Below are positions 16,014 to 22,899 of a DNA stretch of 22,899 nucleotides, piece after piece; positions within the stretch are counted from its first letter, which is position 1; each line of letters opens with the position of its first letter. Made by a program: the position numbers and the translations under genes. Under the pieces are notes generated by a model. The model saw only the letters and a program-made list of their open reading frames with translations. It made no database searches and was not told where the DNA came from. The stretch lies in the NCBI GenBank assembly GCA_902768605.1, contig CACXLY010000041.1, positions 1-22,899 of the forward strand. Reading direction: 5' to 3'. The DNA is from an uncultured Bacteroidales bacterium (GTDB lineage: Bacteria; Bacteroidota; Bacteroidia; Bacteroidales; Bacteroidaceae).

Positions 16014-19000
16014 TTATTTTCTCAATATCTTCTTGCCGTTTTGGATGTAAATACCCCTAGGCAATTTACCATTTGACCATTTACCATTTACGATTTGTTG
16101 GCCGGCGAGGTTGTAGATAAATCCGTTGCCTGCTGGCTGTCTGCTGCTGGCTATCTCGTCCACGCCTGTTATCAGGTCTTGTGTTGCCTCATTGTCGGGA
16201 CCGATGACTACCCAGTTGCCTTCCACTTTCACATCGTCGGCATTGTAGATTCTGTTACCGATTCCGATGTAAGCGCCGACAGGATAGCGGAAGTCGATGC
16301 CTTCACTGAAGACGAACTCGCCACTGGCACTCAAGTGGATTGGCTCAGACGTGCCATATGCGGCAAACGTGCCTCCACCGAAACAGATGCTTGCACCGCC
16401 TTCGTCCCAAAGGGCACTTCCCATTGTTTCGCTCTGGGCTATCACTGTCGCACCGTTGAATTGTAATTTCGTCGTCGAGCTCTTCGTCTCGATGGGATAT
16501 GAGCCGGAAGTGATGTTGAGGGTGCCGTCGCCTGATATGGTGGTTAATGTTGACTCATCCAGTTCAAGGGCAACACCAGCAGGAGCCTTTATCGTGCAGT
16601 CGCCCAGGACGCTGATTGTAAGTTCACTTGCGCCGTAATTATGCAAGCCATAGGCGGCCTCGTTCCATTCCAGCGTGGCATTGTCGAGCACAAGGGTGAT
16701 TGCTCCGTCTTCGTTTTCTTCAATGAAGGCATTTCCGCTTACCAATCCAGGCACAACGGCCATATTTGCATCGGTCATTTCCACGTCGTTGATGCTGAAG
16801 CCGAGTTTCCTGAAGCTCTCGCCCATTAATTTCTCTATCAAGCCTTGTGTCGCCTCATTGTCGGGACCGATGACTACCCAGTTGTTCGTCACCTCGCTTC
16901 CGTCGGCATAACAGATGTTACGGCTTCCGATAATGGCATCGACGGGATAGCGCAAGGCTATGCCTTCACCCAAGACAAACTGGCTGTTGGAATTCAACAG
17001 GATGGGCTCATACTTGCCGAATGCGGCCAACAAGCCTCCGTCGCTGATTTCGATGTTTGCACCATTATGGTCCCAAAGGGCGCAGTAGTCTGTTTCGCTC
17101 TTCGCTATTACGGTCGTGCCCTCTTGTATCCTGAGCGTCGTGGCACCCCATATCTCGACGGGAGACTGGCCGGAACTGATGTTGAGGGTGCCGCCGCCTG
17201 TGATGGTGGTCTGTGTCGCGAGGTCCAGTTCAAGAGCAATGGCATTGGGAACACTTATCGAGCACTCGCCCACGACTCTGATTGTAAGGCCTGACTGCAC
17301 GCCACTGAGATTATGCAAGCCATAGGCGGCTTCATTCCACTCGAGCGTGGCATTGTTGAGCACAAGGGTCGGAGCACCGGATGCATCTTCTTCGACATAG
17401 GCATTTCCGCTTATCAATCCGGGCACATCGCTCATGTTTTCAGAGGTCATTTCCGTGCCGTTGATGCTGAAGTCGAATTTATGTCTTCCGCTCACTAATT
17501 CCTCTATCAACTCTGCTGTTGCATCATCATTTTCGGGACCGAAGACTACCCAGTCGTTCGTTATCTCGTAGAAGTCGTATTCAGATACATAATATACAAA
17601 CGCGCCCCTCAGCTGACAGCTTTCTGGATAGCGTATGCCGATGCCTTCGCCAAGAGTGGCAGACCTGGAGCCGAACATGAAGGGATTGAAACTACCGGGG
17701 CCGTAGGCTGCAAACACACAACCGCTCTCGATGGTGCAATATGCGCCATTGTTGTTGCCACTGTCAAGATAGCTGAGCCAGCCGCTGCTGTGTGCCACCA
17801 CCTTTGTGTTGTCGCGAATGGTGAAGCTGGCTTCGTCGAAAGTCTCGATGGCTGCACCCGTGGAATTTATTCTCAGAGTGCCGCCGCCAGTGATGGTGGC
17901 GTTTCCTGAAATGCTGAGGCCGTCATTGATGGTGCAGTCGCCCAGGACTTTGATTGTGAGTTTCTTGCCCGCCTGCAGATTGAGGGCTTCCTTGGCATCG
18001 TCCCAGTCGAGTGTGGCATTGTCGAGCACGAGGATTGGTGAGCCTGATGTGCTTGCATCGATGTAGGCATTTCCGGTCGTCACTCCAGGCACGTCGTTCG
18101 CATTAAAAGCCATCATATCCTTGCCGTTGATGCTGAAGCCGAGGCTTACGTCAACATAGTTGGGACCGATGACAGCCCAGTCGTTCTTCACTTCATTTCC
18201 ATCGGCATCATATACATAGCCGTCGTTGCCCAGATGGCCGCCAACAGGATAGCGCAATTCGGTGTAACTGTCAAAATTAATCGTTCTGTCGCTGGAGAGT
18301 GAGATAGGACCGAGTTCGCCAAATGCTGCAAAGAGGGCTCCATCCTTGATGATGAACCATGATTTCTGCTGGTCGTAGTCATAGCCATCGTCGCAGTAGC
18401 CATAAGAGTCGCTGCTGTGCGCTATGAGTGTTGTGTTGTTTTGCAGGGTGAACTTGGTGTCTTCCCAATTACTGATGGCTGCCCATTTGCTGTTTATCCT
18501 CAATGTGCCGCCGCCAGTGATGGTTGTGTTTCCGGAGAGATTGAGACCTGCTTGGTCAGGAGCATTGATTACGCAATCGCCCAGGACTCTGATTGTAAGT
18601 TCCGTGCCCGATTTAAGATTCAGGGCATCGTCGGCGTCGTTCCAGTCGAGCACGGCGTTGTTGAGCACGAGGATTGGTTTGCCCGGGGTGGCTTCTTCGA
18701 CATGGGCACTTCCGCTCTCGACTCCCGGCACATTGTTCATATTAAATGCAGTCATTTCCGTGCCGTTGATGCTGAAGCCCAGTTTCCTGTTCTGGTCTGT
18801 TTCGATGACGACATCGCCTTCGTAGGCAGTTGTGCCATCCACGGTGATGCCGTGCAGGACGGGACTGAAGTAGCCGCCTTCGGGTTGAGAGATGTGAAGA
18901 ACTGTTTCCAAGTTCAAAGCCTTTATAAAAATAGCAATATTATCAATCGGATGAAGCCTGAGGCAAGTAGTACTGCCCATCACATTGAGCGTGGTATTGG

Positions 19001-20807
19001 AGCCGTAAATAGTAGGGCTATTATCTGCGGTAAGGTCAAGTTGCGGGCCGTTGATGGTGCAGGTAACAGGTTGTTCATCGGATAGAATAATGCCATGGCC
19101 AGCTCCTGTCGCATTCGCTTTAAGGCTACCGTCGCCAATAAAGTTGATGGACTTTTTGGAACTTATAGCATCGTATCCCGTTGTGAAGGTGCTTGCACCG
19201 ACAAAGTTGACGTTGAGGCCGTCGATTTCATTATAGATGCCGCGGTATGCGTTTTCGAGTCTGGCATTGGTGACGGTTAGCGTGTTCGTGGAGGCTTCGT
19301 ACTTGAAGTGTCCGTCGCCAAGGATGTCGGAGGCATTGACAGACGTTACCTGCGTATTGTCCACCTTAAGGGCATACTCTGTGACGCCTGTGAAGACTGT
19401 CTTTGTCTTTACTGGTTTGCCATTAAGCACAGGCCCGTACGACCTCATCTCCGCACCTTCCGGCATGGTGATGATGCAACTTTCGAGTGTTGACTTGTCT
19501 CCAATAATTGCTTGTTCGTCGAAGGAATCTGTTTCCCTGTAGTTACTGTTGCAGGGAACCAGCGTAATGGTCTTGCCAAGCGATGGATTGAACGTGACAT
19601 TGCCATAGTAATCTACGTCTTTGGGTGCGCCATTGGCATAATAAGAGTGGGTAATGCTATAAAATTCAATGGCACAATCCTCTCCTGCGATTAAAATGTC
19701 GTCCTTCAACGTCAGGTTGCCTTCGTTGACATAAATTCCCGCATCAGTTCCACCCACATTAATGTTATTCAGTGTCGCATCAACGCCATTAATCGTTATA
19801 CCCCGCTGACCAAAGACTGCACACCCGTTACCTTCGATTGTGATTGGCCTGTCAATCGCAATTCCAATCCAGTCTTTCAGGTTTTTCATTATGTCTCCAT
19901 AACCCTTTTTGGCACGAATATCACCCTTCAAAGTCAAGGTATTTGTAGATTCATTGTATGTGTAGTAGTCCTCAATGCCGTACGACGGATTGCTTGTGTC
20001 TGTGTTTATCGACCAACCTTTCGTGAGGGCGATGCCCTTAAGACGCACACCAAGATAATCCTCGCTGCGGATAATCATGACAGACTTCGCTTTGGAGGTA
20101 TGGACAAGAGGTTTTGTTACGGAGTCACCATCATAGCCTTCGCCGACAGAGCCATAACAATTATACCAAGGATCTCTAATGAGACAACCAGAAAATGATA
20201 GGTCACCTTCAAACCAGTGCCAATGGAGATTGATGTCGTCGCCAAACCAGGCTTCATCATTTTGGATAGCACAATCGTGACCTTCCGCATAAATCCTGGA
20301 ATTAATGATGCTGACATCTGTGCCTTTGGTGTGCAAGGCGCGCCAGCCCAATGATATCATTTTCAGCATTCCAAAATCCCTGATGATCAGCTTTGTCTTG
20401 TTGGGGCAATAGATGCATTGCGTATCTTCTCCAGATGCACGGAATTCAACAAGTTCTTCCGAGCCAATTATCTCCGTGTCTTGGTCAAGACGGAACACGC
20501 AATAGTGGCTAAAAAGATAAGCCGAACCTACGAAGACAATCTTCAGGCCAGAGACGTTCTTGTTGTAGAGGACGCGCTTGCCGTAGCCTACAACATTGAT
20601 ATTGTCGAACGTCACAGTCTTCGACGCGGCATCGTAGGAAATGGTTCCCGACTTGATGCAATCTGAAATGTTGTTTGTGACGTCTAAACTCCAGTTGGAA
20701 GTGCTCGACACTTCCTCACCGCAGATGTAGAGGCCGCTGTCGGCCCATGCACTTGTTGCTCCCAGAAGCATTGCTAAGAGCAAGTTGATAAGTAGTGACT
20801 TTCTCAT
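16014..20807 (-). CDS. giant secreted modular repeat protein, beta-helix-like
   Basis: A 1597-residue exported protein with a signal peptide (about 1-22, ending TSAWA). The N-terminal ~430 residues and a segment around 480-640 contain 'YxxxTNTLTL' strands and regularly spaced hydrophobic/Asn/Gly strands typical of right-handed beta-helix or carbohydrate-binding repeat proteins. Residues ~675-1555 are four tandem modules of about 212-225 residues, each opening with a GFSINGTEM-like strand, then VLDNATLDWN, LTI.VLGDCTI, a TTITGGGTLNI turn and closing with NDWVVIGP. The C-terminus (GIYIQNGKKILRK) resembles a type 9-like sorting tail. The last two modules are the most alike, implying recent duplication. 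I cannot assign a ligand; adhesin or polysaccharide binder are both plausible. It converges on the CotH gene. The stop codon lies inside a TTATTTTC tandem repeat. Confidence 0.82.
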   Translation of the reverse strand: MRKSLLINLLLAMLLGATSAWADSGLYICGEEVSSTSNWSLDVTNNISDCIKSGTISYDAASKTVTFDNINVVGYGKRVLYNKNVSGLKIVFVGSAYLFSHYCVFRLDQDTEIIGSEELVEFRASGEDTQCIYCPNKTKLIIRDFGMLKMISLGWRALHTKGTDVSIINSRIYAEGHDCAIQNDEAWFGDDINLHWHWFEGDLSFSGCLIRDPWYNCYGSVGEGYDGDSVTKPLVHTSKAKSVMIIRSEDYLGVRLKGIALTKGWSINTDTSNPSYGIEDYYTYNESTNTLTLKGDIRAKKGYGDIMKNLKDWIGIAIDRPITIEGNGCAVFGQRGITINGVDATLNNINVGGTDAGIYVNEGNLTLKDDILIAGEDCAIEFYSITHSYYANGAPKDVDYYGNVTFNPSLGKTITLVPCNSNYRETDSFDEQAIIGDKSTLESCIITMPEGAEMRSYGPVLNGKPVKTKTVFTGVTEYALKVDNTQVTSVNASDILGDGHFKYEASTNTLTVTNARLENAYRGIYNEIDGLNVNFVGASTFTTGYDAISSKKSINFIGDGSLKANATGAGHGIILSDEQPVTCTINGPQLDLTADNSPTIYGSNTTLNVMGSTTCLRLHPIDNIAIFIKALNLETVLHISQPEGGYFSPVLHGITVDGTTAYEGDVVIETDQNRKLGFSINGTEMTAFNMNNVPGVESGSAHVEEATPGKPILVLNNAVLDWNDADDALNLKSGTELTIRVLGDCVINAPDQAGLNLSGNTTITGGGTLRINSKWAAISNWEDTKFTLQNNTTLIAHSSDSYGYCDDGYDYDQQKSWFIIKDGALFAAFGELGPISLSSDRTINFDSYTELRYPVGGHLGNDGYVYDADGNEVKNDWAVIGPNYVDVSLGFSINGKDMMAFNANDVPGVTTGNAYIDASTSGSPILVLDNATLDWDDAKEALNLQAGKKLTIKVLGDCTINDGLSISGNATITGGGTLRINSTGAAIETFDEASFTIRDNTKVVAHSSGWLSYLDSGNNNGAYCTIESGCVFAAYGPGSFNPFMFGSRSATLGEGIGIRYPESCQLRGAFVYYVSEYDFYEITNDWVVFGPENDDATAELIEELVSGRHKFDFSINGTEMTSENMSDVPGLISGNAYVEEDASGAPTLVLNNATLEWNEAAYGLHNLSGVQSGLTIRVVGECSISVPNAIALELDLATQTTITGGGTLNISSGQSPVEIWGATTLRIQEGTTVIAKSETDYCALWDHNGANIEISDGGLLAAFGKYEPILLNSNSQFVLGEGIALRYPVDAIIGSRNICYADGSEVTNNWVVIGPDNEATQGLIEKLMGESFRKLGFSINDVEMTDANMAVVPGLVSGNAFIEENEDGAITLVLDNATLEWNEAAYGLHNYGASELTISVLGDCTIKAPAGVALELDESTLTTISGDGTLNITSGSYPIETKSSTTKLQFNGATVIAQSETMGSALWDEGGASICFGGGTFAAYGTSEPIHLSASGEFVFSEGIDFRYPVGAYIGIGNRIYNADDVKVEGNWVVIGPDNEATQDLITGVDEIASSRQPAGNGFIYNLAGQQIVNGKWSNGKLPRGIYIQNGKKILRK
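16062..16097. repeat. short tandem repeat embedded in the C-terminal coding region
   Basis: Degenerate ATTTACC/ATTTGACC units here encode VNGKWSNGKL, splitting what in the neighbouring genes is a compact tail (GQ...GI.I.NGKKIL). The units match those of the intergenic tract at 2514-2567. Confidence 0.65.
16180..18790 (-). repeat. four ~640-680-bp tandem coding modules
   Basis: On the minus strand the module-opening sequence (coding for FSINGTEM or close variants) recurs near 18780, 18143, 17481 and 16805, a spacing of about 637, 662 and 676 bp. Parts such as the CGTTGATGCTGAAG string are conserved at DNA level in all four. These are internal repeats of the 1597-residue protein. Confidence 0.85.
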
Positions 20808-20874
20808 AACGATTTAAGTTTATGGGTTAATGATTCTTGTTATTATATGTCTTCGTAATGGTCGATTCACACGC

Positions 20875-21030
20875 CACTGGCAAACTATCCACGTGTCGCT
20901 GGCAATTTACTAGTGGGTCGTTCTCAGTTTACTAGTGGGTGGACTGCAGTTTACTAGTGGGTGGACTGCAGTCCTCTATTGTAAGGACTGAGATTTACTA
21001 GTGTGTGTTGTTTGCAATTTACTTGTGTGT
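20875..21030. repeat. 22-bp-period tandem array, about seven copies
   Basis: Units run 20875-20896, 20897-20918, 20919-20940, 20941-20962, 20963-20984, 20985-21006 and a 24-bp last unit, 21007-21030. The shared core is TTTACTAGTGGGT (at 20906, 20928, 20950), with TTTACTAGTGTGT and TTTACTTGTGTGT later; the first and fifth copies are degenerate. It lies between the divergent-from-array gene starting at 20807 and the 3' end of the isomerase gene. No spacers, so not a CRISPR. The remainder of 20808-21055 shows no gene. Confidence 0.9.
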
Positions 21031-21055
21031 CGTTTGCCGACGACGTTTGAAATTC

Positions 21056-21880
21056 CTATTCTCCCATTGCTGCCTTGAAGTAGCCAACGCTCTCGGCGAT
21101 GCCGATGAAGGGGTCGGTCATGTCTTTCTCGTATTCGAGAGAGCAGGAACCCTTGTAGCCGACCTTGCGGAGCATCTTGATGAACTTGGGGAAGTCGATG
21201 GCGCCGCGTCCCAACTCGATGGCGTGGCCAGCCTTGGTGCCCTCGGTAACGTCCTTCAGATGAATGTCGAAGACGCGCTTGGCGTAACGCTTCAGGTCCT
21301 TGATGGGGTCGGCACCGGCACGGAGGTCGTGGCCGATGTCGAGGCAGATGCCCAGCCGGGGGTCGCGGTCTTTCACGTCGTTCCAAATGGAAGTGGCATC
21401 AGGATAGAGCGGCATGTCTGGTCCATGCAGGTGGATGGCATAGCGGATGCCCGTCTCCTTGACCTTCTGCTCCACCCTATCCAGCACCTCATAGCGCGGC
21501 GCCTTGTCGCCCCAAACACCAGGCACGCCCACGATGAGGTCCACGCCTACACGCTGGGCATAGGCAAAGGCCTTGTCCACAGCCGCCACATCGCCCATAT
21601 AGATGGGCCCCACGGCATAGCCAATCACGCCATGTGCCGCCAGCTTCTCCTTGAACTCGGAAATCTGCTTGGCATCGGCATCAATCGGCAAGTGGAAGTC
21701 CTTGATGCAGAGATAGTGCACGTCGATTTTCTTCATGAAGGCAAGCGTCCTGTCGATGTCGAACTTGTTGAAGGTGTAGCCTGCCATGCCGAGGTGAAAA
21801 GATGAAGCCCCCTTTTGGGGAAGTGCACCGAGAGGAGCAAATACTAACGAACAGATAAGAATAATAGTCCTTAATTTCAT
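21056..21880 (-). CDS. secreted sugar isomerase/epimerase-like TIM barrel
   Basis: A 274-residue protein with a signal-peptide-like N-terminus (MKLRTIILICSLVFAPLGA) and a xylose-isomerase-like (AP endonuclease 2) barrel. Likely metal-site residues lie in HLHGPD (H164-type strand), CLDIGHD, DIHLKDV and SLEYEKD, the usual E/D/H/E-type placement at barrel strand ends. Family members isomerise, epimerise or dehydrate sugars and inositols. A periplasmic location suggests action on sugars released outside the inner membrane, perhaps with secreted glycosidases such as the GH109-like protein. A short hairpin-derived stretch (LPQKGASS, residues 20-27) sits between signal peptide and barrel. Substrate cannot be inferred. 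Confidence 0.82.
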   Translation of the reverse strand: MKLRTIILICSLVFAPLGALPQKGASSFHLGMAGYTFNKFDIDRTLAFMKKIDVHYLCIKDFHLPIDADAKQISEFKEKLAAHGVIGYAVGPIYMGDVAAVDKAFAYAQRVGVDLIVGVPGVWGDKAPRYEVLDRVEQKVKETGIRYAIHLHGPDMPLYPDATSIWNDVKDRDPRLGICLDIGHDLRAGADPIKDLKRYAKRVFDIHLKDVTEGTKAGHAIELGRGAIDFPKFIKMLRKVGYKGSCSLEYEKDMTDPFIGIAESVGYFKAAMGE

Positions 21881-21913
21881 ACTATATTATATTAATGATT
21901 ATTGTTTGATGCA

Positions 21914-21921
21914 CAAAATTA
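21914..21921 (-). promoter_or_regulatory. possible -7 box for the isomerase gene
   Basis: The minus strand reads TAATTTTG, matching TAnnTTTG, 33 bp upstream of the ATG at 21880. No clear -33 TTTG at the right distance. Confidence 0.4.
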
Positions 21922-21975
21922 CGACTTTTTCCTTAATTATTCTTTATTCTTCATTCTTAATTCTTCATTTTTTTG

Positions 21976-21983
21976 TATCTTTG
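21976..21983 (+). promoter_or_regulatory. -7 promoter box for the TIR-like gene
   Basis: TATCTTTG matches TAnnTTTG and lies 14 bp before the ATG at 21998, so the mRNA would have a very short leader. It overlaps a longer in-frame extension starting at 21902, which is therefore unlikely to be translated. Confidence 0.65.
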
Positions 21984-21997
21984 CAAAAAAAGAGACC

Positions 21998-22525
21998 ATG
22001 AACACGCATAAAACCTACGTTGCATACGATGCAATCGGCGTACTCGACCACGAGAACTCGAACCTCAAGACCTTCAGGCAGCTCAATGCTTGGCAACGAA
22101 TGCGCCCCGACCGATTCCGTTTCCTCAACATGCACGAAATCGATTTCTCCTCCGAACACGACGACCTCGTCGACTCTACCGTCAAGACCAGACTGCTGAC
22201 TCTCATGGCGCAGGCCGACAACCTGCTCGTGCTTGTCTCGCCCATCACGAACGTGGAGAGCCCTATACTGAACTGGCAAATCAGCAAGGCCGTCAACCGT
22301 TTCCACCTGCCCGTCATCATCGCCTACGTGGGCAAGAGGCAGCTCGACGACAACTCCGTGGAAGACAATTGGGCGAAACTGCCGAACAAGATTCGCAAGT
22401 ACATCGGCCGCGACTCAGCCCGCATGTGCCACATCCCCCTGACTCAGGACAAGCTGGAACGCGCCCTCGGCACCTTCTCCGTCGGAGCGCAGACATACCC
22501 GTGGAACTCAACAACGATATTTTAA
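21998..22525 (+). CDS. TIR-like domain protein, Thoeris ThsB/MTH538-type
   Basis: The 175-residue protein starts at the ATG just past the promoter box. Its N-terminus, KTYVAYDA...DHENS (5-21), the AWQ...FRFLNMHEIDFSS segment (31-52) and the strand LLVLVSP (76-82) followed by S/N-rich loop and ILNWQISKAV (90-99) fit the TIR-like fold of the PF08937 (MTH538/ThsB) group. In Thoeris, ThsB senses phage and makes a cyclic ADP-ribose-type signal from NAD. In catalytic TIRs the equivalent of 'WQI' usually reads 'WEI' or 'KEI', with the catalytic glutamate; here it is Q94. No signal peptide or membrane helix. It is followed by an ATPase gene rather than a recognisable ThsA. Family assignment is fairly secure, defence role inferred. 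Confidence 0.78.
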   Translation: MNTHKTYVAYDAIGVLDHENSNLKTFRQLNAWQRMRPDRFRFLNMHEIDFSSEHDDLVDSTVKTRLLTLMAQADNLLVLVSPITNVESPILNWQISKAVNRFHLPVIIAYVGKRQLDDNSVEDNWAKLPNKIRKYIGRDSARMCHIPLTQDKLERALGTFSVGAQTYPWNSTTIF

Positions 22526-22568
22526 AATAAGAAATTGTGATAATAAGAAAATAAGAAGAGTTTCCATC

Positions 22569-22630
22569 ATTTCTAATTTTCTACATTTCTAATTTTCTAC
22601 ATTTCTAATTTTCTACATTTCTAATTTTCC
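22569..22630. repeat. 16-bp tandem repeat between the TIR-like and ATPase genes
   Basis: ATTTCTAATTTTCTAC is repeated at 22569-22584, 22585-22600 and 22601-22616, with a partial fourth copy to about 22630. It ends five bases before the ATPase start codon, so copy-number change would alter the leader region of that gene. Confidence 0.9.
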
Positions 22631-22634
22631 ATTC

Positions 22635-22899
22635 ATGAACGGACAATACATTGAACGCATTGAGATAGAAGGCCTCTGGAACGGCCACAAACATATCTGC
22701 TGGGACTTACAGCCGGGCGTGAACATCCTCAGCGGCGTCAATGGCGTGGGAAAGAGCACCATACTCAACCGCGTCATCATGCACCTGCTCGACATCGACA
22801 GAAACACACGAAAACAAGACGGCGTACACCTCAAGTTCTTCCCGCAGGAGGCTAAGTCCGTCGATTTCGAAGTGATTCGCTCCTTCGACCGCCCCATGC
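22635..22899 (+). CDS. AAA/SMC-like ATPase, N-terminal part (cut by the window edge)
   Basis: The frame is open from the ATG at 22635 to the edge (88 codons seen). It begins MNGQYIERIEIEGLWNG, an IxxLxGLW-type first strand, and contains the Walker A motif GVNGVGKST (about residues 35-43) preceded by VNILS. This arrangement is typical of RecF/SMC/OLD-like ATPases, which occur in DNA repair and in many phage-defence systems. The C-terminal half, which would tell these apart (Walker B, any nuclease domain), is outside the window. Same strand as the TIR-like gene with a 109-bp gap and no promoter consensus seen, so an operon is plausible. Confidence 0.82.
   Translation, partial: MNGQYIERIEIEGLWNGHKHICWDLQPGVNILSGVNGVGKSTILNRVIMHLLDIDRNTRKQDGVHLKFFPQEAKSVDFEVIRSFDRPM

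Noticed and set aside
21902..21997. Longer N-terminus for the TIR-like protein with a hydrophobic stretch
   Set aside because: The extension includes the -7 box at 21976-21983 and AT-rich intergenic repeats, so the apparent hydrophobic segment is an artefact of T-rich DNA.
1..22899. tRNA, rRNA or riboswitch
   Set aside because: I looked in the intergenic regions for cloverleaf, rRNA or known riboswitch cores and saw none; the gaps are repeats and promoters.

Overview
The window looks like chromosomal DNA from a Bacteroidales bacterium, most likely Prevotella or a close relative. I infer this from Bacteroidetes-type promoters (-33 TTTG, -7 TAnnTTTG), a DivIC-like gene followed by a small membrane protein gene, a NusG-like (UpxY-type) regulator, several secreted proteins ending in a 'GINIVNGKKIL'-like tail, and AT-rich, internally repetitive intergenic DNA. 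There are 12 supported protein genes. I found no tRNA, rRNA, CRISPR array or intact insertion sequence.

Layout. 1-398: intergenic, with a 22-bp tandem array. 399-5411 (minus): eukaryote-type glycogen branching enzyme, a MORN-repeat secreted protein, and a GH109-like Gfo/Idh-fold glycosidase. 5635-7437 (minus): dnaX, divergent from the pair at 7633-8354 (plus), DivIC-like and a four-helix membrane protein. 8599-9471 (minus): a NusG/UpxY-like factor with an extra C-terminal region and no capsule genes beside it. It is divergent from 9683-15605 (plus), which holds a GH18-like/beta-gamma-crystallin protein and a 1476-residue CotH/LTD protein. 16014-20807 (minus): a 1597-residue modular secreted protein converging on the CotH gene. 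21056-21880 (minus): a secreted sugar isomerase/epimerase-like TIM barrel. 21998 to the right edge (plus): a TIR-like (Thoeris ThsB-type) protein and the start of an AAA/SMC-like ATPase.

How the genes fit together. The left part mixes housekeeping functions (glycogen branching, clamp loading, division) with host- or polysaccharide-directed secreted enzymes. The middle is a block of three large exported proteins that share a C-terminal tail pattern and are probably surface or outer-membrane exported. The right edge may be the start of a defence locus: a TIR-like protein plus an ATPase. In this TIR protein the position where NAD-cleaving TIRs carry glutamate appears to be glutamine.

The least expected pattern is in the repeats. 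Three gene boundaries hold long imperfect hairpins whose outer arms are short tandem repeats, and two of these share a 63-bp identical stretch. Two intergenic regions hold unrelated 22-bp-period arrays. Similar short repeats or small GC-rich hairpins appear in frame inside coding sequence, notably in all three large secreted proteins. Together this suggests an active repeat-generating process in this genome.
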